Positions 63,335 through 64,000 of a stretch of 64,000 nt of DNA are shown one piece after another. The DNA comes from JAQYVL01 sp964578935 (GTDB taxonomy: Bacteria > Desulfobacterota > Desulfobacteria > Desulfobacterales > SURF-7), in assembly GCA_964578935.1 (NCBI GenBank), contig CAZOEW010000001.1, positions 1-64,000 on the forward strand, in the 5' to 3' direction. Every line of letters begins with the position of its first letter. The first letter of the stretch is position 1. Under the pieces are notes generated by a model. That model did no database searches, was not told the DNA's origin, and saw nothing but the letters and a program-made list of their open reading frames with translations. Made by a program: the position numbers and the translations under genes.

Positions 63335-64000
63335 ATGAAGGAAAAGATCAGAAAACTGGCAAAAGAACGCAACGCAATTATACTGTCTCACAACTATCAA
63401 CCCCCTGAAATTCAGGATATCGCCGATCTTTGCGGGGACTCCCTTGAGCTCAGCATCAAAGCGGCGCATACCGATGCGGAGATCATCGTTTTTTGCGGGG
63501 TTCATTTCATGGCAGAGACCGCTGCAATTCTTTCTCCTGATAAGACCGTGCTGATCCCGAGAAGGGATGCCGGATGTCCCATGGCGGACATGATAACTCC
63601 GGAAGCCCTCCGGAAAAAAATGGAAACGCTTCCTCCCATGCCTGTTGTGACCTATGTGAATTCAACAGCCGCGGTAAAGGCCCTTTCAACCATATGCTGC
63701 ACATCGGCGAATGCGATCGAGGTGGTTGAGAGCCTTGATTCAGAAGAAGTGTTGATGATACCGGACAGGAACCTCGGCAAATGGGCGGCCCTGCACACCA
63801 AAAAGAAAGTTCATCTCTGGGATGGATACTGTCCGTTTCATGACAACCTGAGACCGGAGGATGTACAGCTCGCTAAAACTGCGCATCCCGAGGCGATTTT
63901 CATGGCCCATCCTGAATGCCGGTCCGAAGTCCTTGAGATGGCGGATGTGGTGGTGAGTACGTCAGGGATGATAAAATTTGCAGAATCATCGGATGTTTCG
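63335..64000 (+). CDS. nadA: Quinolinate synthase (3' end outside window)
   Basis: About 222 residues are visible, of a typical 305-370. NadA condenses iminoaspartate with dihydroxyacetone phosphate on a 4Fe-4S cluster. Seen are AIILSHNYQPPEIQDIAD, FCGVHFMAETA, VTYVNSTAAVKAL with the CCTSAN block, PDRNLGKW, and HPECRSEV. The C-terminal cluster cysteine lies beyond the window. Immediately behind lolA. Confidence 0.96.
   Translation, partial: MKEKIRKLAKERNAIILSHNYQPPEIQDIADLCGDSLELSIKAAHTDAEIIVFCGVHFMAETAAILSPDKTVLIPRRDAGCPMADMITPEALRKKMETLPPMPVVTYVNSTAAVKALSTICCTSANAIEVVESLDSEEVLMIPDRNLGKWAALHTKKKVHLWDGYCPFHDNLRPEDVQLAKTAHPEAIFMAHPECRSEVLEMADVVVSTSGMIKFAESSDVS

Noticed and set aside
1..64000. 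tRNA, rRNA, CRISPR, insertion sequences or phage genes
   Set aside because: None recognised by eye; no transposase, integrase or repeat-spacer structure was seen.

Overview
The window looks like a chromosomal scaffold piece from a Desulfobacterota bacterium, most likely a Desulfobacterales-type anaerobe. Supporting features are a moderate, rather even base composition, clustered Fe-S and redox genes (GlcF-type CCG protein, PyrK, two thioredoxins, thioredoxin reductase, CcdA), Gram-negative envelope genes (BamD, LolA, OmpA, lytic transglycosylase, paired PilT ATPases), and an in-frame UGA at a conserved cysteine that suggests selenocysteine use. The assignment rests on gene content only. A 100-base run of N at 53612-53711 marks a scaffold join.

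Layout. 1-9.5 kb is a surface-polysaccharide cluster: two methyltransferases, three family-2 glycosyltransferases (one with an extra, truncated second domain), a Wzx-like flippase, a B12-type radical SAM protein and a PAPS-type sulfotransferase. 9.6-13.8 kb is a nitrogen module: an FMN glutamate-synthase-like protein, a GAF-ANTAR RNA-binding antiterminator and a divergent class II glutamine amidotransferase. The leader of the glutamate-synthase-like gene carries two hairpins with A1/G4 hexaloops, the second overlapping an intrinsic terminator. That is the arrangement expected of an ANTAR target. 13.8-17.9 kb holds pyrD and an unusual 1036-residue protein in which a degenerate DNA-methyltransferase-like region is fused to a PyrK electron-transfer subunit. 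18-25 kb has mltF, a duplicated small protein, ispG, proS and a RelA/SpoT homologue.

25-33 kb runs through rpmB, bamD-trxB, trxA, a core-MetE/UroD-like protein, a MoxR/CoxE-like pair and a GlcF-like Fe-S protein. 33-39.8 kb has a HAD phosphatase, an OmpA-type lipoprotein-like protein, a candidate selenoprotein of the DUF1573 family, priA and small membrane proteins. 40-43 kb is a proC-ccdA-thioredoxin-NUDIX operon. 43-48.5 kb carries yggT, a DivIVA-domain protein, two PilT-type ATPases, a zinc-ribbon/pseudo-receiver protein with a 21-bp coding repeat, a 53-residue protein and a metallo-beta-lactamase-fold protein.

48.5-53.6 kb is a minus-strand tilS-ftsH-folP-coaX block, with tilS cut by the N gap. 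It is followed by a large, Alu-domain type SRP RNA with its own promoter, then grpE-dnaK. A G+C-richer cation/proton antiporter (57.2-59.2 kb) looks recently acquired. The window ends with an acyl-CoA synthetase, a zinc-ribbon thioredoxin, an unrecognised protein, lolA and the start of nadA.
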